Assembly: GCA_005882985.1 (NCBI GenBank)
Contig: VBEJ01000040.1
Coordinates: 1-33,591, forward strand
Direction: 5' to 3'
Source: Chloroflexota bacterium
Lineage (GTDB): Bacteria > Chloroflexota > Dehalococcoidia > SM23-28-2 > RBG-16-64-32
DNA: 33,591 nucleotides
The translations under genes and the position numbers were made by a program. Below are positions 1 to 8,294 of this stretch, piece after piece. Within the stretch, counting starts at the first letter, position 1. The number at the start of each line of letters is the position of its first letter. The notes under the pieces were generated by a model. The model had not been told where the DNA came from and did no database searches. It saw only the letters and a program-made list of their open reading frames with translations.

Positions 1-28
1 TGCAGGGGTCGGTGATCACGTAGGTCAT
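1..28 (-). CDS. Ferredoxin, 5' fragment (first 9 codons; runs off window edge)
   Basis: Nine codons reading MTYVITDPC run from an ATG at 28-26 to the window edge. This is the characteristic N-terminus of 7Fe/8Fe bacterial ferredoxins, whose first cluster cysteine follows the TDP motif. An AGAGG Shine-Dalgarno lies 7 nt upstream, and a good sigma70-type promoter sits further upstream at 111-139. Such proteins carry electrons in the cytoplasm. Only the start is visible, so the cluster type and the rest of the protein cannot be judged. The call rests on a very short but distinctive motif plus the expression signals. Confidence 0.6.
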
Positions 29-110
29 CTCAGCACCTCTCAGTGGCTGCGCGCGGGGTCAATTGAGAGCCTTCTTCTGCAGAAAGTGCGCAATTCGTTT
101 CGCCGATGCC

Positions 111-139
111 AATGTATCGCGGATGGGCTGTGGGGTCAA
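111..139 (-). promoter_or_regulatory. Sigma70-like promoter for the ferredoxin gene
   Basis: On the minus strand, TTGACC (139-134) and TACATT (116-111) are separated by exactly 17 nt. Transcription would start near 104 and give a leader of about 75 nt before the ferredoxin ATG at 28. The promoter lies downstream of the stop of the preceding minus-strand gene, so the ferredoxin can be expressed separately from uvrA. Confidence 0.5.
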
Positions 140-145
140 GGCAAA

Positions 146-652
146 TCAGCGTCTCCAGAACTGCCACCACCTCTTACGTGCGCGCCTCGCGGCTGCCGCC
201 TCCCGCGCCTCTTTGATCACCTCCTGGGCGCGGCCCAACGGCAGCTCACGGCGAAGCATGATTATGTCCTCGGCCAGTTGCGAGGCGTACGCCGAATCGC
301 CGGCCACCTCCGGGAAGAGCGTGCGCAGCCGCTCGTCGAACCCAGGAGCGGTGGAACGGGGGCGCCTGCTCGTACCCGCCATCGTGTCGAACACCGAGTA
401 CATCTTTAGCTCGCTGGCGACCGAGGAGAGAGAGGTCGCGAGCAGTGTCGTCTGCAGCGGGGAAAGCTCTACGAGTGCTGAGTCACCGTCAAGCTGCGAA
501 TCCAGTTCCGGCCGCAGCTCGCCGAGCCCGTGCCGGTACTCAGACAGCGTTTCGGGATCGATTTCGGAGCCGGGCCGCGAGAGGTGGTAGGAGATGGCGA
601 GAGCGACCAGTCGCGCCTGGTGCCTGGGCAAACGCACCGCGAAGCGGGTCAC
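146..652 (-). CDS. Unknown protein translationally coupled to uvrA
   Basis: A 168-residue protein of no family I recognise. Its ATG overlaps the uvrA stop codon by 4 nt (ATGA), which points to translational coupling and supports it as a real gene. The N-terminal 15 residues are basic, the middle looks alpha-helical with many Leu, Ser and Glu, and the last 14 residues form an Arg/Lys/Trp-rich tail ([14 protein letters not shown]). Tails of this kind often bind membranes or nucleic acid, but that is inference. No cysteine metal site, nucleotide-binding motif or transmembrane helix is visible. The link to uvrA suggests a DNA-repair accessory role, but nothing in the sequence proves it. Confidence 0.75.
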   Translation of the reverse strand: MTRFAVRLPRHQARLVALAISYHLSRPGSEIDPETLSEYRHGLGELRPELDSQLDGDSALVELSPLQTTLLATSLSSVASELKMYSVFDTMAGTSRRPRSTAPGFDERLRTLFPEVAGDSAYASQLAEDIIMLRRELPLGRAQEVIKEAREAAAARRARKRWWQFWRR

Positions 653-3570
653 CCTGATGCGACGGCTGCGACGGCCGTCTTCTTCCTGATCGGCCGCCTT
701 TTGAGAGTGCCGCGCAGATATCGCCCCGTCACGCTCTCCTCGATTTCCGCCACTTCTTCCGGCGTCCCTTCGGCCACGATTTCGCCACCGCGGTCGCCGC
801 CCAGCGGGCCGAGGTCGATTATGTGGTCTGCCTGCTTAATGACGTCCAAATGGTGCTCGATGATGAGTACCGTATTGCCGGCGTCGACGAGCCTGTGCAG
901 GACGCCCATTAGCGCATTCACGTCCTCGAAGGATAGACCTGTAGTCGGTTCATCGAGAATATACAACGTCCGGCCAGTGGCCCGGCGGGAGAGCTCTGTT
1001 GCGAGCTTCACGCGCTGCGCTTCACCGCCCGAGAGCGTCGTCGCCGGCTGGCCGATTCGGATGTAACCCAGACCTACGTCATGAAGCGTTTGCAGCTTCA
1101 TCCGGATACGAGGGAACGCCTCGAAGAACTGGACGGCCTGCTCGACCGTCATGTCCAACACTTCCGCGATGTTTTTTCCGCGGAAGTGAATATCCAGCGC
1201 CTCGCGGTTGTAGCGCGCTCCGTGACAGACCTCACACGGCACCTCTACGTCGGGCAGGAACTGCATCTCGATCTGGATATAACCCTCGCCTTGGCAGGCC
1301 TCGCAGCGGCCGCCCTTGACATTGAAGGAGAAGCGGCCGGGCTTGTAGCCGCGCAGCCTCGCTTCCGGGACAGACGCGAACATCTCGCGTATCGGCGTGA
1401 AGGTGCCGGTGTAGGTGGCTGGGTTCGAGCGGGGCGTGCGGCCGATCGGCGACTGGTCGATCACGACTACCTTGTCGAGTTGTTCGAGGCCCGTGATGGC
1501 ATCGCATTCGCCCGGCCGATCACGCGCGCCGTAAAGGAGCTGCGCGGCCTTCTTCGAGAGGATGTCGGTCACGAGCGTCGACTTGCCGGAACCTGACACG
1601 CCGGACACGCAAACGAACTTGCCGAGCGGAATGCGCACGTCAATGTTCTTGAGGTTGTTCTCGCGCGCGCCCTGGACAACAACCGTCTTGCCGTTTCCGA
1701 GGCGCCGAGCCGAAGGGAGCGGGATCTCACGCTTGCCACTGAGATACTGGCCGGTAATCGACTCGGGTGTTGCCGCAACATCGCCCATCGAGCCGGCGGC
1801 GACGAGGCGCCCGCCCTGCTCGCCAGCGCCCGGACCGAGGTCGATCAGATAGTCGGCCGCCCGCATCATTGCTTCGTCGTGCTCGACGATCAATACTGTG
1901 TTGCCCAGATCTCGCAACCGCTTGAGCGTATTAATGAGCCGCTCGTCGTCCGCGGGATGGAGGCCGACGGAGGGCTCATCGCACACATATAGCACCCCCA
2001 TGAGCGAGGAGCCTATCTGCGTCGCCAGGCGAATGCGCTGGGCTTCGCCGCCGGCGAGGGTACCCGTGCGTCGCTCGAGTGTGAGGTAATCGAGGCCGAC
2101 GTCGCGCAGGAACGTGAGCCGCGAGCGGATCTCTTTCAAGATCTGATAGGCAATCGTCCGCTCCCTCTCGCTCAAGGGAGAAGTGGGAGCTTGGAGGCTT
2201 TCGACCCAAGCAAGCGCATCGTCAATCGAGAGCCTGGTGACCGCAGAAATATTGCGCTCGTCAACAGTTACGGCGAGTGATTCGGGCTTGAGGCGGGCGC
2301 CGCCGCAGGCCGGACAAGGGTTCTCTGCCATGTACTTCTCGATCTCGGTGCGGATGTAGTCGGAGTCGGTTTCCTTGTAGCGGCGAGAAAGGTTCGGGAT
2401 CACCCCCTCAAACGTGGTGTTCCAGCGGTTATCATGCCCTCCGGAGCCGGTATACGAGATCGTGATCTCGCCACGATCGCCGTAGAGCACATAGTTGAGC
2501 TGTTCTTCAGTCAGCTCTCTGACCCGGGCATGGACCGAGAAGCGGTGCTTCCTTGCCAGCGCCTCAAGCATGCGCATGTACCAGGTGGACACTGTGCTCG
2601 TCCGTGCCCACGGTTGCACCGCGCCTTCCGCAAGCGACAGATTCTTGTTCGGTATGACCAGCTCCGGGTCCAGCTCCATCTTGACGCCGAGACCGGTGCA
2701 TTCTCGGCAGGCGCCGTGCGGGCTGTTGAAGCTGAAGTTTCGCGGCTCCAGCTCACCGAATGACAGGCCACAGTCCACGCAGGCGAAATGCTCCGAATAC
2801 GTCCGTTCCTCCTCCGCCTGCCCGCTCACATCATCTGTCAGCAGTTGGACGACAACGATGCCGCCACCTAGTCGCAAAGCCGTCTCGACCGAGTCCGTGA
2901 GCCGTGACCGGGCAGAATCGTCTTCGGGCTGCTCCTCGATAATTACGCGGTCAACAACGACGTCGATCGAGTGCATCTTGTAGCGATCAAGTGTTATCTG
3001 CTCATCCAGGTCTCGGACTTGTCCGTCCACGCGGACCCGCACGAACCCGGCCTTCCTAGCATCCTCGAATACCTTGTGATACTCGCCCTTGCGGTCGCGG
3101 ACGATCGGGGCGAGCACCATCAATCGCCTGCCGGGCGGTAACTCCAGCACCGAGTCGACGATCTGCTGCACGGTTTGCCGCTGGATCGGCTTCCCGCACT
3201 GAGGGCAATGGGGCCGGCCCGCGCGGGCGTAAAGCAACCGTAGGTAGTCGTAAATCTCGGTCTGCGTAGCGACGGTCGAGCGCGGATTGCGTGACGCGCC
3301 CTTCTGGTCGATGGAAATGGCGGGTGAGAGGCCCTCGATGTAATCGACGTCGGGCTTCTCCATGAGGCCGAGGAACTGGCGGGCATATGCGGAGAGGCTC
3401 TCAACGTAGCGGCGCTGGCCCTCGGCGTAAATCGTATCGAACGCGAGCGAAGATTTCCCGGAGCCAGACACGCCCGTTATGACGACCAGCTTCTCTCGTG
3501 GAATCTGGACGTCGATGTTCCTAAGGTTATGTTCGCGGGCGCCGCGAACGATGATGAATTCGTGGGGCAT
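649..3570 (-). CDS. uvrA: Excinuclease ABC subunit A
   Basis: The 973-residue damage-recognition ATPase of nucleotide excision repair, which acts with UvrB in the cytoplasm. It has two ABC modules. The first Walker A is GVSGSGKSS near residue 35, followed by the UvrA signature region ([14 protein letters not shown]) and a CPQCGKPI zinc site. The second module has [10 protein letters not shown] near residue 655, the C-terminal zinc finger (CEACQGEGY ... CEVCHGARY) and signature [15 protein letters not shown]. Both signature motifs and Walker B Asp-Glu pairs are present. Length is normal for the family. The ATG at 3570 begins [16 protein letters not shown], the usual UvrA opening. It is transcribed from a promoter at 3593-3621 and followed by the coupled unknown gene. 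Confidence 0.98.
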   Translation of the reverse strand: MPHEFIIVRGAREHNLRNIDVQIPREKLVVITGVSGSGKSSLAFDTIYAEGQRRYVESLSAYARQFLGLMEKPDVDYIEGLSPAISIDQKGASRNPRSTVATQTEIYDYLRLLYARAGRPHCPQCGKPIQRQTVQQIVDSVLELPPGRRLMVLAPIVRDRKGEYHKVFEDARKAGFVRVRVDGQVRDLDEQITLDRYKMHSIDVVVDRVIIEEQPEDDSARSRLTDSVETALRLGGGIVVVQLLTDDVSGQAEEERTYSEHFACVDCGLSFGELEPRNFSFNSPHGACRECTGLGVKMELDPELVIPNKNLSLAEGAVQPWARTSTVSTWYMRMLEALARKHRFSVHARVRELTEEQLNYVLYGDRGEITISYTGSGGHDNRWNTTFEGVIPNLSRRYKETDSDYIRTEIEKYMAENPCPACGGARLKPESLAVTVDERNISAVTRLSIDDALAWVESLQAPTSPLSERERTIAYQILKEIRSRLTFLRDVGLDYLTLERRTGTLAGGEAQRIRLATQIGSSLMGVLYVCDEPSVGLHPADDERLINTLKRLRDLGNTVLIVEHDEAMMRAADYLIDLGPGAGEQGGRLVAAGSMGDVAATPESITGQYLSGKREIPLPSARRLGNGKTVVVQGARENNLKNIDVRIPLGKFVCVSGVSGSGKSTLVTDILSKKAAQLLYGARDRPGECDAITGLEQLDKVVVIDQSPIGRTPRSNPATYTGTFTPIREMFASVPEARLRGYKPGRFSFNVKGGRCEACQGEGYIQIEMQFLPDVEVPCEVCHGARYNREALDIHFRGKNIAEVLDMTVEQAVQFFEAFPRIRMKLQTLHDVGLGYIRIGQPATTLSGGEAQRVKLATELSRRATGRTLYILDEPTTGLSFEDVNALMGVLHRLVDAGNTVLIIEHHLDVIKQADHIIDLGPLGGDRGGEIVAEGTPEEVAEIEESVTGRYLRGTLKRRPIRKKTAVAAVASG

Positions 3571-3592
3571 TGCTTTCTTGGCTCAACCGGAT

Positions 3593-3621
3593 ATTTTAAG
3601 TTCGATTGCGAATTAGAACAA
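3593..3621 (-). promoter_or_regulatory. uvrA promoter with operator-like inverted repeat
   Basis: On the minus strand, TTGTTC (3621-3616) and TAAAAT (3598-3593) are 17 nt apart, with about 22 nt from the -10 box to the uvrA ATG. Between and overlapping the boxes is a dyad: GTTC (3600-3603) and GAAC (3616-3619) flank an inner TTCG-ATTG-CGAA. A repressor bound here would block the promoter, as an SOS repressor does for uvrA elsewhere, but I cannot match it to a known LexA site. The rest of the 3571-3785 spacer is AT-rich; a weak plus-strand pair (TTGATT at 3638, TTATGT at 3661) could serve the divergent gene. Confidence 0.45.
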
Positions 3622-3785
3622 GGGTTTTAGGGTCACCTTGATTAGTCTCCTGTCTTCTATTTATGTAAATATCGAGTAAATACAGCAGCACCCGGCCTTG
3701 TCCACCGGTAACGTCATTTCCTTCTACGGCGTCCGCATTATTGGAGGCAATGTAACAAGCGTGAGCGTCCGGTAGAGGGGACTGA

Positions 3786-5282
3786 ATGACGGCAATGGTA
3801 GGCACACACCCTTCAGAAGGGCCCATAGCTGAAAACGCGGAAGAATCACTCACGATATCCGAGACGCGCTCTTTCCGGCTGCTCCGCTGGGCCGTTGCAC
3901 TACCCGTCGCTGCCGTTGCAAGCGTCGTTTCCGCCTTTGTGCTCCCCGAGGAAATAACTTTCGCCGTTCTTGCCGGGGAGCTGGCGTTACTCGGTGTCGC
4001 GGGGATCATTGTAGAGATCGCCCTATACAGGACGGAGCGGCGTTTGACACACGAACGCAAGCAGGTGCGCACGCAGTGGCTGAATCAGCGTACAGAGCTG
4101 CTCGACGTTGCCACGCGAGACGAGCTGACGCAGCTGCAGAACCGCCGGTTCTACTATGAGCGACTCGCGGCAGAGCTTACGCGGGCTGAGATGAAGAATG
4201 AAGCGCTGTCGATTCTGATGATCGATGTAGACGACTTGAAAGCCATCAACGACGAGTTCGGCCACCTCGTGGGAGACAAGGTCCTTCGTAGCTTCGCGAG
4301 GATTCTCAACAGCTCCTCACAGGATGGCAACGTCACGGCACGGCTCGGCGGAGATGAATTCGCCGTAATTATGCCCGGTGCAGATCGGCGTGAGGCCGAA
4401 CTGTTTTCACTTCAACTCTGGCAGAAGTTGGCCGACGCGCCGATTTGCGAAACGGAGCACGCAAGCATATACCTCGGCGTTTCGATCGGCAGCAGCGGCT
4501 ATCCCTGGGGCGGAAGCACAGTCGAGGAGATCACCCACTGGGCAGACACGAAGCTCTACGCCAACAAGCTGGAACGCAAGGGTTTCAAGCAGGGGCGTGG
4601 CGACAGGCGAGACGACCGGCTGGCGGCGGCGGTGGTTGAGGTCCTCTCGACCGCGCTCGACGTCCGAGATAAGATGACCCACCGTCATGCGCGCCGCGTA
4701 GCCCGAACCGCAGCTGAGGTAGCACGCTTCATGCAACTTTCCACTGAGAACGTTTCCGAAATCGAGTACGCGGCCGCGCTACACGATATCGGCAAGATCG
4801 GTGTCGCGGACAGCATCCTTCGAAAGTCCAAGTCCCTTGATGCAGATGAGTGGAAAGAAATGCGACGCCATTCGGAACTCGGCTATCAGATTCTCAAAGG
4901 GATTGATTTCTTCCAGAACGCCGCCGAGATCGTCTATGCGCATCACGAGCACTTCGACGGGACCGGCTATCCACGAGGTCTCGTCCGCGAGGAGATACCC
5001 TTGGGCGCGCGGGTTTTCGCCGTCGTCGACGCCTACGATGCTATGACCTCTCGCCGGCCTTATCGCGATGCCATACCGCGCGACGAGGCACTCGCTGAAA
5101 TCGCCAGCCACTCGGGCACCCAGTTCGATCCTAAGGTCGTCCAAGCCTTTCTCGCTGTCATCCGCCGCAGCCCAGACGGCTTCTACGAGGAAAACGAGGA
5201 CGACTCCGTCTTCGGATCGCGTGTCTCCACTGCTGAAGTGCCAGTTCGAACACCGGGCGCGCAGACACTGGTCACGCGTTAG
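3786..5282 (+). CDS. Membrane GGDEF / HD-GYP cyclic-di-GMP protein
   Basis: 498 residues. Residues about 30-82 form two hydrophobic helices, followed by a short basic linker, a GGDEF domain (about 105-265) and an HD-GYP domain (about 280-475). The GGDEF core is intact (DVDDLKAIND, and GGDEF at 188-192), so diguanylate cyclase activity is possible. The product-inhibition I-site RxxD is replaced by QDGN. The HD-GYP part has HD at 333-334, HHE at 386-388 and DGTGYP at 391-396, all expected for a c-di-GMP phosphodiesterase. It therefore may both make and break the messenger at the membrane. The ATG follows an AGAGGGG ribosome site. It is divergent from uvrA and appears monocistronic. Confidence 0.95.
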   Translation: MTAMVGTHPSEGPIAENAEESLTISETRSFRLLRWAVALPVAAVASVVSAFVLPEEITFAVLAGELALLGVAGIIVEIALYRTERRLTHERKQVRTQWLNQRTELLDVATRDELTQLQNRRFYYERLAAELTRAEMKNEALSILMIDVDDLKAINDEFGHLVGDKVLRSFARILNSSSQDGNVTARLGGDEFAVIMPGADRREAELFSLQLWQKLADAPICETEHASIYLGVSIGSSGYPWGGSTVEEITHWADTKLYANKLERKGFKQGRGDRRDDRLAAAVVEVLSTALDVRDKMTHRHARRVARTAAEVARFMQLSTENVSEIEYAAALHDIGKIGVADSILRKSKSLDADEWKEMRRHSELGYQILKGIDFFQNAAEIVYAHHEHFDGTGYPRGLVREEIPLGARVFAVVDAYDAMTSRRPYRDAIPRDEALAEIASHSGTQFDPKVVQAFLAVIRRSPDGFYEENEDDSVFGSRVSTAEVPVRTPGAQTLVTR

Positions 5283-5310
5283 CGCATCCCTGCCTCGCCA
5301 TCAGAGCCCG

Positions 5311-5319
5311 ATGCTACAA
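5311..5319 (+). promoter_or_regulatory. Extended -10 promoter for the CoA-transferase gene
   Basis: TGC followed by TACAAT (5314-5319) forms an extended -10 element 38 nt upstream of the CoA-transferase ATG. No good -35 box is seen 16-18 nt upstream, which is tolerable for extended -10 promoters. Confidence 0.45.
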
Positions 5320-5357
5320 TTGGCGCGTTCGCGCGCTGTTCGTACGAGGAGGCTGCG

Positions 5358-6677
5358 ATGGACTGGCGCTCTCAGGTCGGCGAAAAATTCACGTCGGCGG
5401 CGGAGGCGGTGAAAGTAGTTAAGTCAGGGCGTCGAGTTGGCATCGCGCCCTTCACCTGCACACCGTTCACGCTCTGTGAAGCCTTGTATGCGCGCCGGGC
5501 CGAGCTCGAGAGTCTAGATATCGACCACGCCGCCGGGCTATTCGCATGGCTGCGACCTGGTGAAGAGAATGGGTTCACCGTCCGCGATAACTACGCGACC
5601 CCGCTGAACCGCGAAATGGTTCACGCCGGCAAGGTCGATTACTTGCCGATAGGCCGCTGGCGCGCGGACGAAGTCGCGCCGGGTTACGACCGCCCTCTCG
5701 ACGTATTCATGGTCCCGCTCTCTCCGCCCGACAAGCAGGGTTACTGTAGCTTCGGCCCGGGCGTCTGGATGTCGAAGCGGCTGGCGCAGGGGGCCGGCAT
5801 TGTGTTGGCGGAGGTGCACGAGAACTTTATCCGGACAGGAGGCGACAACTTCATCCACGTGTCCGAGGTGGACCTCTTCTGTGAGGCGGTGAGGCCAACT
5901 GGCAACCTGCCGATACCGCCACGCACGGACGAGGAGACGCTTGTGGTCGAGGTTGCCTGCACGCTCGTCGCCTCCGAACTCGTGCGGGACCGCGATACGG
6001 TGCAGATGGGAGTGGGAACAGTATCGAGCGCGCTGGGGCTGTACCTGGGCGAGAAGCATGACCTAGGCGTTCAGACTGAGTTGGTGACGGGCGGTATCGC
6101 CAACCTCGTACGCCAGGGAGTTGTGACTGGAAAGTACAAAACGCTCCATCGGGAGAAAGTCGTCGGCAGCGCCCTCGTGGCACTAGACGAAGAAGAGATG
6201 CGACTGATCGACGGCAACCCCGTCTTCGAGCTTTACGACTTCGGATACACGGACGACGTCCGGTTGCTCCTCCAGCAAGACAACCTCGCCGCAGTCAACA
6301 ACGCCCTGCTGGTGGACTTGACGGGACAGATCGCCTCGGAGTCGATCGGCCACAAGGTCTGGACGGGAGTCGGCGGGCAGACGGCCTTCATGATCGCGGC
6401 TCAGTACTCGCGGGGTGGCCGGTCGATCATCGTCCTGCCTTCAAGCCACATGATCAACGGCGAACGGGTGACGCGGATCGTGCCGCTCCTTCCCGAGGGT
6501 ACCCTGGTGACCGTCCCCCGAACTCTTGTGGACTACGTAGTCACGGAACACGGCATCGCGTCGCTTTGCGGCAAGACGGTTCGAGAGCGCATCGGCGAGC
6601 TGATTGGCGTCGCGCACCCCGATTTCAGGGGCGAGCTAAAGAGTGAAGCGAAGCGAATCTACGGGATTTACGTCTAG
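5358..6677 (+). CDS. Acetyl-CoA hydrolase/transferase family protein (4-hydroxybutyrate CoA-transferase-like)
   Basis: 439 residues matching the acetyl-CoA hydrolase/transferase family, which moves CoA between carboxylic acids through a glutamyl-CoA intermediate. Glu241 in LGVQTELVTGG sits where the catalytic Glu of 4-hydroxybutyrate CoA-transferases is found. The glycine-rich GVGGQTAF near 335 and the C-terminal VVTEHGIASLCGKTVRERI are family hallmarks. Length is typical of the short form. The ATG has a GAGGAGG ribosome site and an upstream extended -10 promoter. Substrate cannot be told from sequence: acetate, butyrate, 4-hydroxybutyrate or another short acid are all possible. The gene converges with the translin-like gene, with 34 nt between stops and no clear terminator. 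Confidence 0.9.
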   Translation: MDWRSQVGEKFTSAAEAVKVVKSGRRVGIAPFTCTPFTLCEALYARRAELESLDIDHAAGLFAWLRPGEENGFTVRDNYATPLNREMVHAGKVDYLPIGRWRADEVAPGYDRPLDVFMVPLSPPDKQGYCSFGPGVWMSKRLAQGAGIVLAEVHENFIRTGGDNFIHVSEVDLFCEAVRPTGNLPIPPRTDEETLVVEVACTLVASELVRDRDTVQMGVGTVSSALGLYLGEKHDLGVQTELVTGGIANLVRQGVVTGKYKTLHREKVVGSALVALDEEEMRLIDGNPVFELYDFGYTDDVRLLLQQDNLAAVNNALLVDLTGQIASESIGHKVWTGVGGQTAFMIAAQYSRGGRSIIVLPSSHMINGERVTRIVPLLPEGTLVTVPRTLVDYVVTEHGIASLCGKTVRERIGELIGVAHPDFRGELKSEAKRIYGIYV

Positions 6678-6711
6678 GTCCCGGCTGACGGTTGCCTTTC
6701 TCAATGGGCGC

Positions 6712-7350
6712 TTATTTGGGCAGGCGCTCCTCAAACTCGCGTAGGCGGTCCTCAAGCTGGCGCTGGGCATACGCCATCGTATAATCACCGCGCGTGCGCT
6801 CAAGGATGCCCCTCATCGCGTCCGCCGTCCGCCTGAGGCCCGATGTGACCGCCTCGGGGTAGTCCATCGTCACTAGGACATCGTAGATATCGCCCATCGC
6901 GGCCAGGCAGTCCTCGCAGTGTTGAATATCGCCGGCGCGAAGCGAGTCGAGGAGGTGGCGGCGCAGCTCGCCGACCGTCTCGCCGAGGCCGTTGAGATAA
7001 GAGCCGGCCATCACTGCGAGCGTCGCCGGAGCGGGCAGCGGACGCCCCGCGATAAGCGCGAGCGAGCAGTGAGCCTCCGCAAACTCCTTTTGCGCATCGT
7101 GGACGAAGCCGGCGTGGAAGATGTCTCGATGCTGCGAGAGGGCCGCTTCCGTCTGCTCGAGGTTCGTCTTCGCCTTCGCCAGGAGCCCTCCAGCCGCGTC
7201 GAACTCTCGGCGGTGCACGGCACGGATTGCGTTCGCCGACAAGCGAATCACTTCTCGCGTAAGCGCCAGAGCCTGTTCGCGCGCCTGATGCTTGGCGTCC
7301 AGATGGGCCCGCATCTCGTCCGCGATTGCGTTGAGGCCGTCGGTGTTCAC
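6712..7350 (-). CDS. Translin/TRAX (C3PO)-family protein
   Basis: 212 residues, almost entirely helical. The C-terminal SGLRRTADAMRGILERTRGDYT, the central YLNGLGETVGELRRH and an early AIRAVHRREF are hallmarks of prokaryotic translin-family proteins. In eukaryotes translin binds RNA/DNA and with TRAX forms the C3PO endoribonuclease; archaeal members form homo-octamers. Glu89 and Glu92 in QKEFAEA match, from memory, the ExxE pair that is catalytic in TRAX, so RNase activity is plausible. The ATG overlaps the stop of the upstream FmdB gene by 4 nt, making this the last gene of a tight minus-strand operon. The family call is firm; nuclease function is inference. Confidence 0.8.
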   Translation of the reverse strand: MNTDGLNAIADEMRAHLDAKHQAREQALALTREVIRLSANAIRAVHRREFDAAGGLLAKAKTNLEQTEAALSQHRDIFHAGFVHDAQKEFAEAHCSLALIAGRPLPAPATLAVMAGSYLNGLGETVGELRRHLLDSLRAGDIQHCEDCLAAMGDIYDVLVTMDYPEAVTSGLRRTADAMRGILERTRGDYTMAYAQRQLEDRLREFEERLPK

Positions 7351-7685
7351 AGGTCCTTGACCGGCTCAGGGAAATCACCCTCGCGCGCCGCATCGATCAT
7401 TTGGCGCGCCTCCTGCGGCATGTCGATTCCGAACTCGTCGAACTTGCGCTCCGCCCAGCGCCCTATCTGGCGGGGATCCTTGTAGTCGTCCAGGCGCTTC
7501 GGTTCAGCGCCGTAGTCGCGCAGCATGTCGGCCTCCGACTTATGATACGCGAAGCGCGAAAGCGATCGATCCAGCTTGCCCGAGCCGCAATGCCTACATT
7601 TGGCATCGACCTGGGAATTGACGGTTCGCGCGAAGACGCTGCTCAGCCGCCCGCACTCGCTGCACTTGTATTCGTAAATGGGCAT
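7347..7685 (-). CDS. FmdB-family zinc-ribbon protein (copy 1)
   Basis: 112 residues beginning MPIYEYKCSECG, with CxxC pairs CSEC and CRHC that form a single zinc ribbon typical of the FmdB regulatory-protein family. After the ribbon, the copy has a charged helical tail containing a DPRQIGRWAERK segment that also appears in the second copy (DPRSMARWVRKM). It is cytoplasmic; nucleic-acid or protein binding is the likely role but is unproven for the family. It overlaps the translin-like gene by 4 nt. No clear Shine-Dalgarno is seen. Confidence 0.9.
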   Translation of the reverse strand: MPIYEYKCSECGRLSSVFARTVNSQVDAKCRHCGSGKLDRSLSRFAYHKSEADMLRDYGAEPKRLDDYKDPRQIGRWAERKFDEFGIDMPQEARQMIDAAREGDFPEPVKDL

Positions 7686-7714
7686 GGCGTCAGAAGATCA
7701 GGTCTAGCAGTTCT

Positions 7715-7945
7715 CTATGTTCTTGCACGGGGAGGCCGGCAGCCGAAAGCGCAGTGACTGCGCCACTGTCCGTATTCGTATCTTGGGGGCACGAAGATAT
7801 GAAAGAACAGCAGAGCGGCAGTTGCGACAAGCGTGAGAAGCACCAAATGCCGCAGGATGATTGGAGCCGCGGACTTGCGCAGCAACCGCCCGGTACTTCT
7901 CGCCGAAGCGCCGGTCGCGACTTCAGTCCACGCCCGCGAATTCAT
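7715..7945 (-). CDS. Possible small single-pass membrane protein
   Basis: 76 residues with one hydrophobic helix (about residues 31-52, HLVLLTLVATAALLFFHIFV) preceded by Arg-rich sequence and followed by an Arg/Cys-rich tail, suggesting N-terminus-in topology. The ATG at 7945 lies 23 nt inside the end of the upstream FmdB gene and has a strong GGAGGAG site 9 nt upstream, which favours a real gene filling the otherwise empty 237-nt gap between the two FmdB genes. No family recognised. It could be spurious, since no homologue can be checked here. Confidence 0.5.
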   Translation of the reverse strand: MNSRAWTEVATGASARSTGRLLRKSAAPIILRHLVLLTLVATAALLFFHIFVPPRYEYGQWRSHCAFGCRPPRART

Positions 7946-8291
7946 CCTCGACTTCTCCTCCGCCGAAGTCGTCCGGCATCTCGCCCGCCTCCATGCGCTC
8001 GAGGTCGGCCTCCATGTCGGCGTCGAGCGGCTCGCCCATCTGACGGCTCATCTTGCGTACCCACCGGGCCATCGAGCGCGGGTCGTTCTCGTCCACATCA
8101 CCCAGACTCGACTCGTCAAAGCCATCGAATGAGTCGCTCTCTGAATGGAGGACGGCCACACGCGACATCAACCGCGAGAGGTCGCCGGATCCGCAGTGCT
8201 CGCAGGCAGCCCCAGCCGGCGCGCCGATGCTGCGCGTGAAGACCGAGGTCCGGCGGCGGCAAGCGTTGCAGCGGAACTCGTAGATCGGCAC
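7923..8291 (-). CDS. FmdB-family zinc-ribbon protein (copy 2)
   Basis: 122 residues starting at a GTG (MPIYEFRCNACRRRT), with CNAC and CEHC zinc pairs. The overall plan matches copy 1 (zinc ribbon, then VAVLHSESDSF, then DPRSMARWVRKMSRQMGEPLD), so the two look like an ancient duplication. The tail is strongly acidic and ends DFGGGEVEDEFAGVD. It starts 3 nt after the stop of the Fe-S nuclease gene without a clear ribosome site, so translation is probably coupled. Function is not known beyond zinc binding. Confidence 0.9.
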   Translation of the reverse strand: MPIYEFRCNACRRRTSVFTRSIGAPAGAACEHCGSGDLSRLMSRVAVLHSESDSFDGFDESSLGDVDENDPRSMARWVRKMSRQMGEPLDADMEADLERMEAGEMPDDFGGGEVEDEFAGVD

Positions 8292-8294
8292 TGC

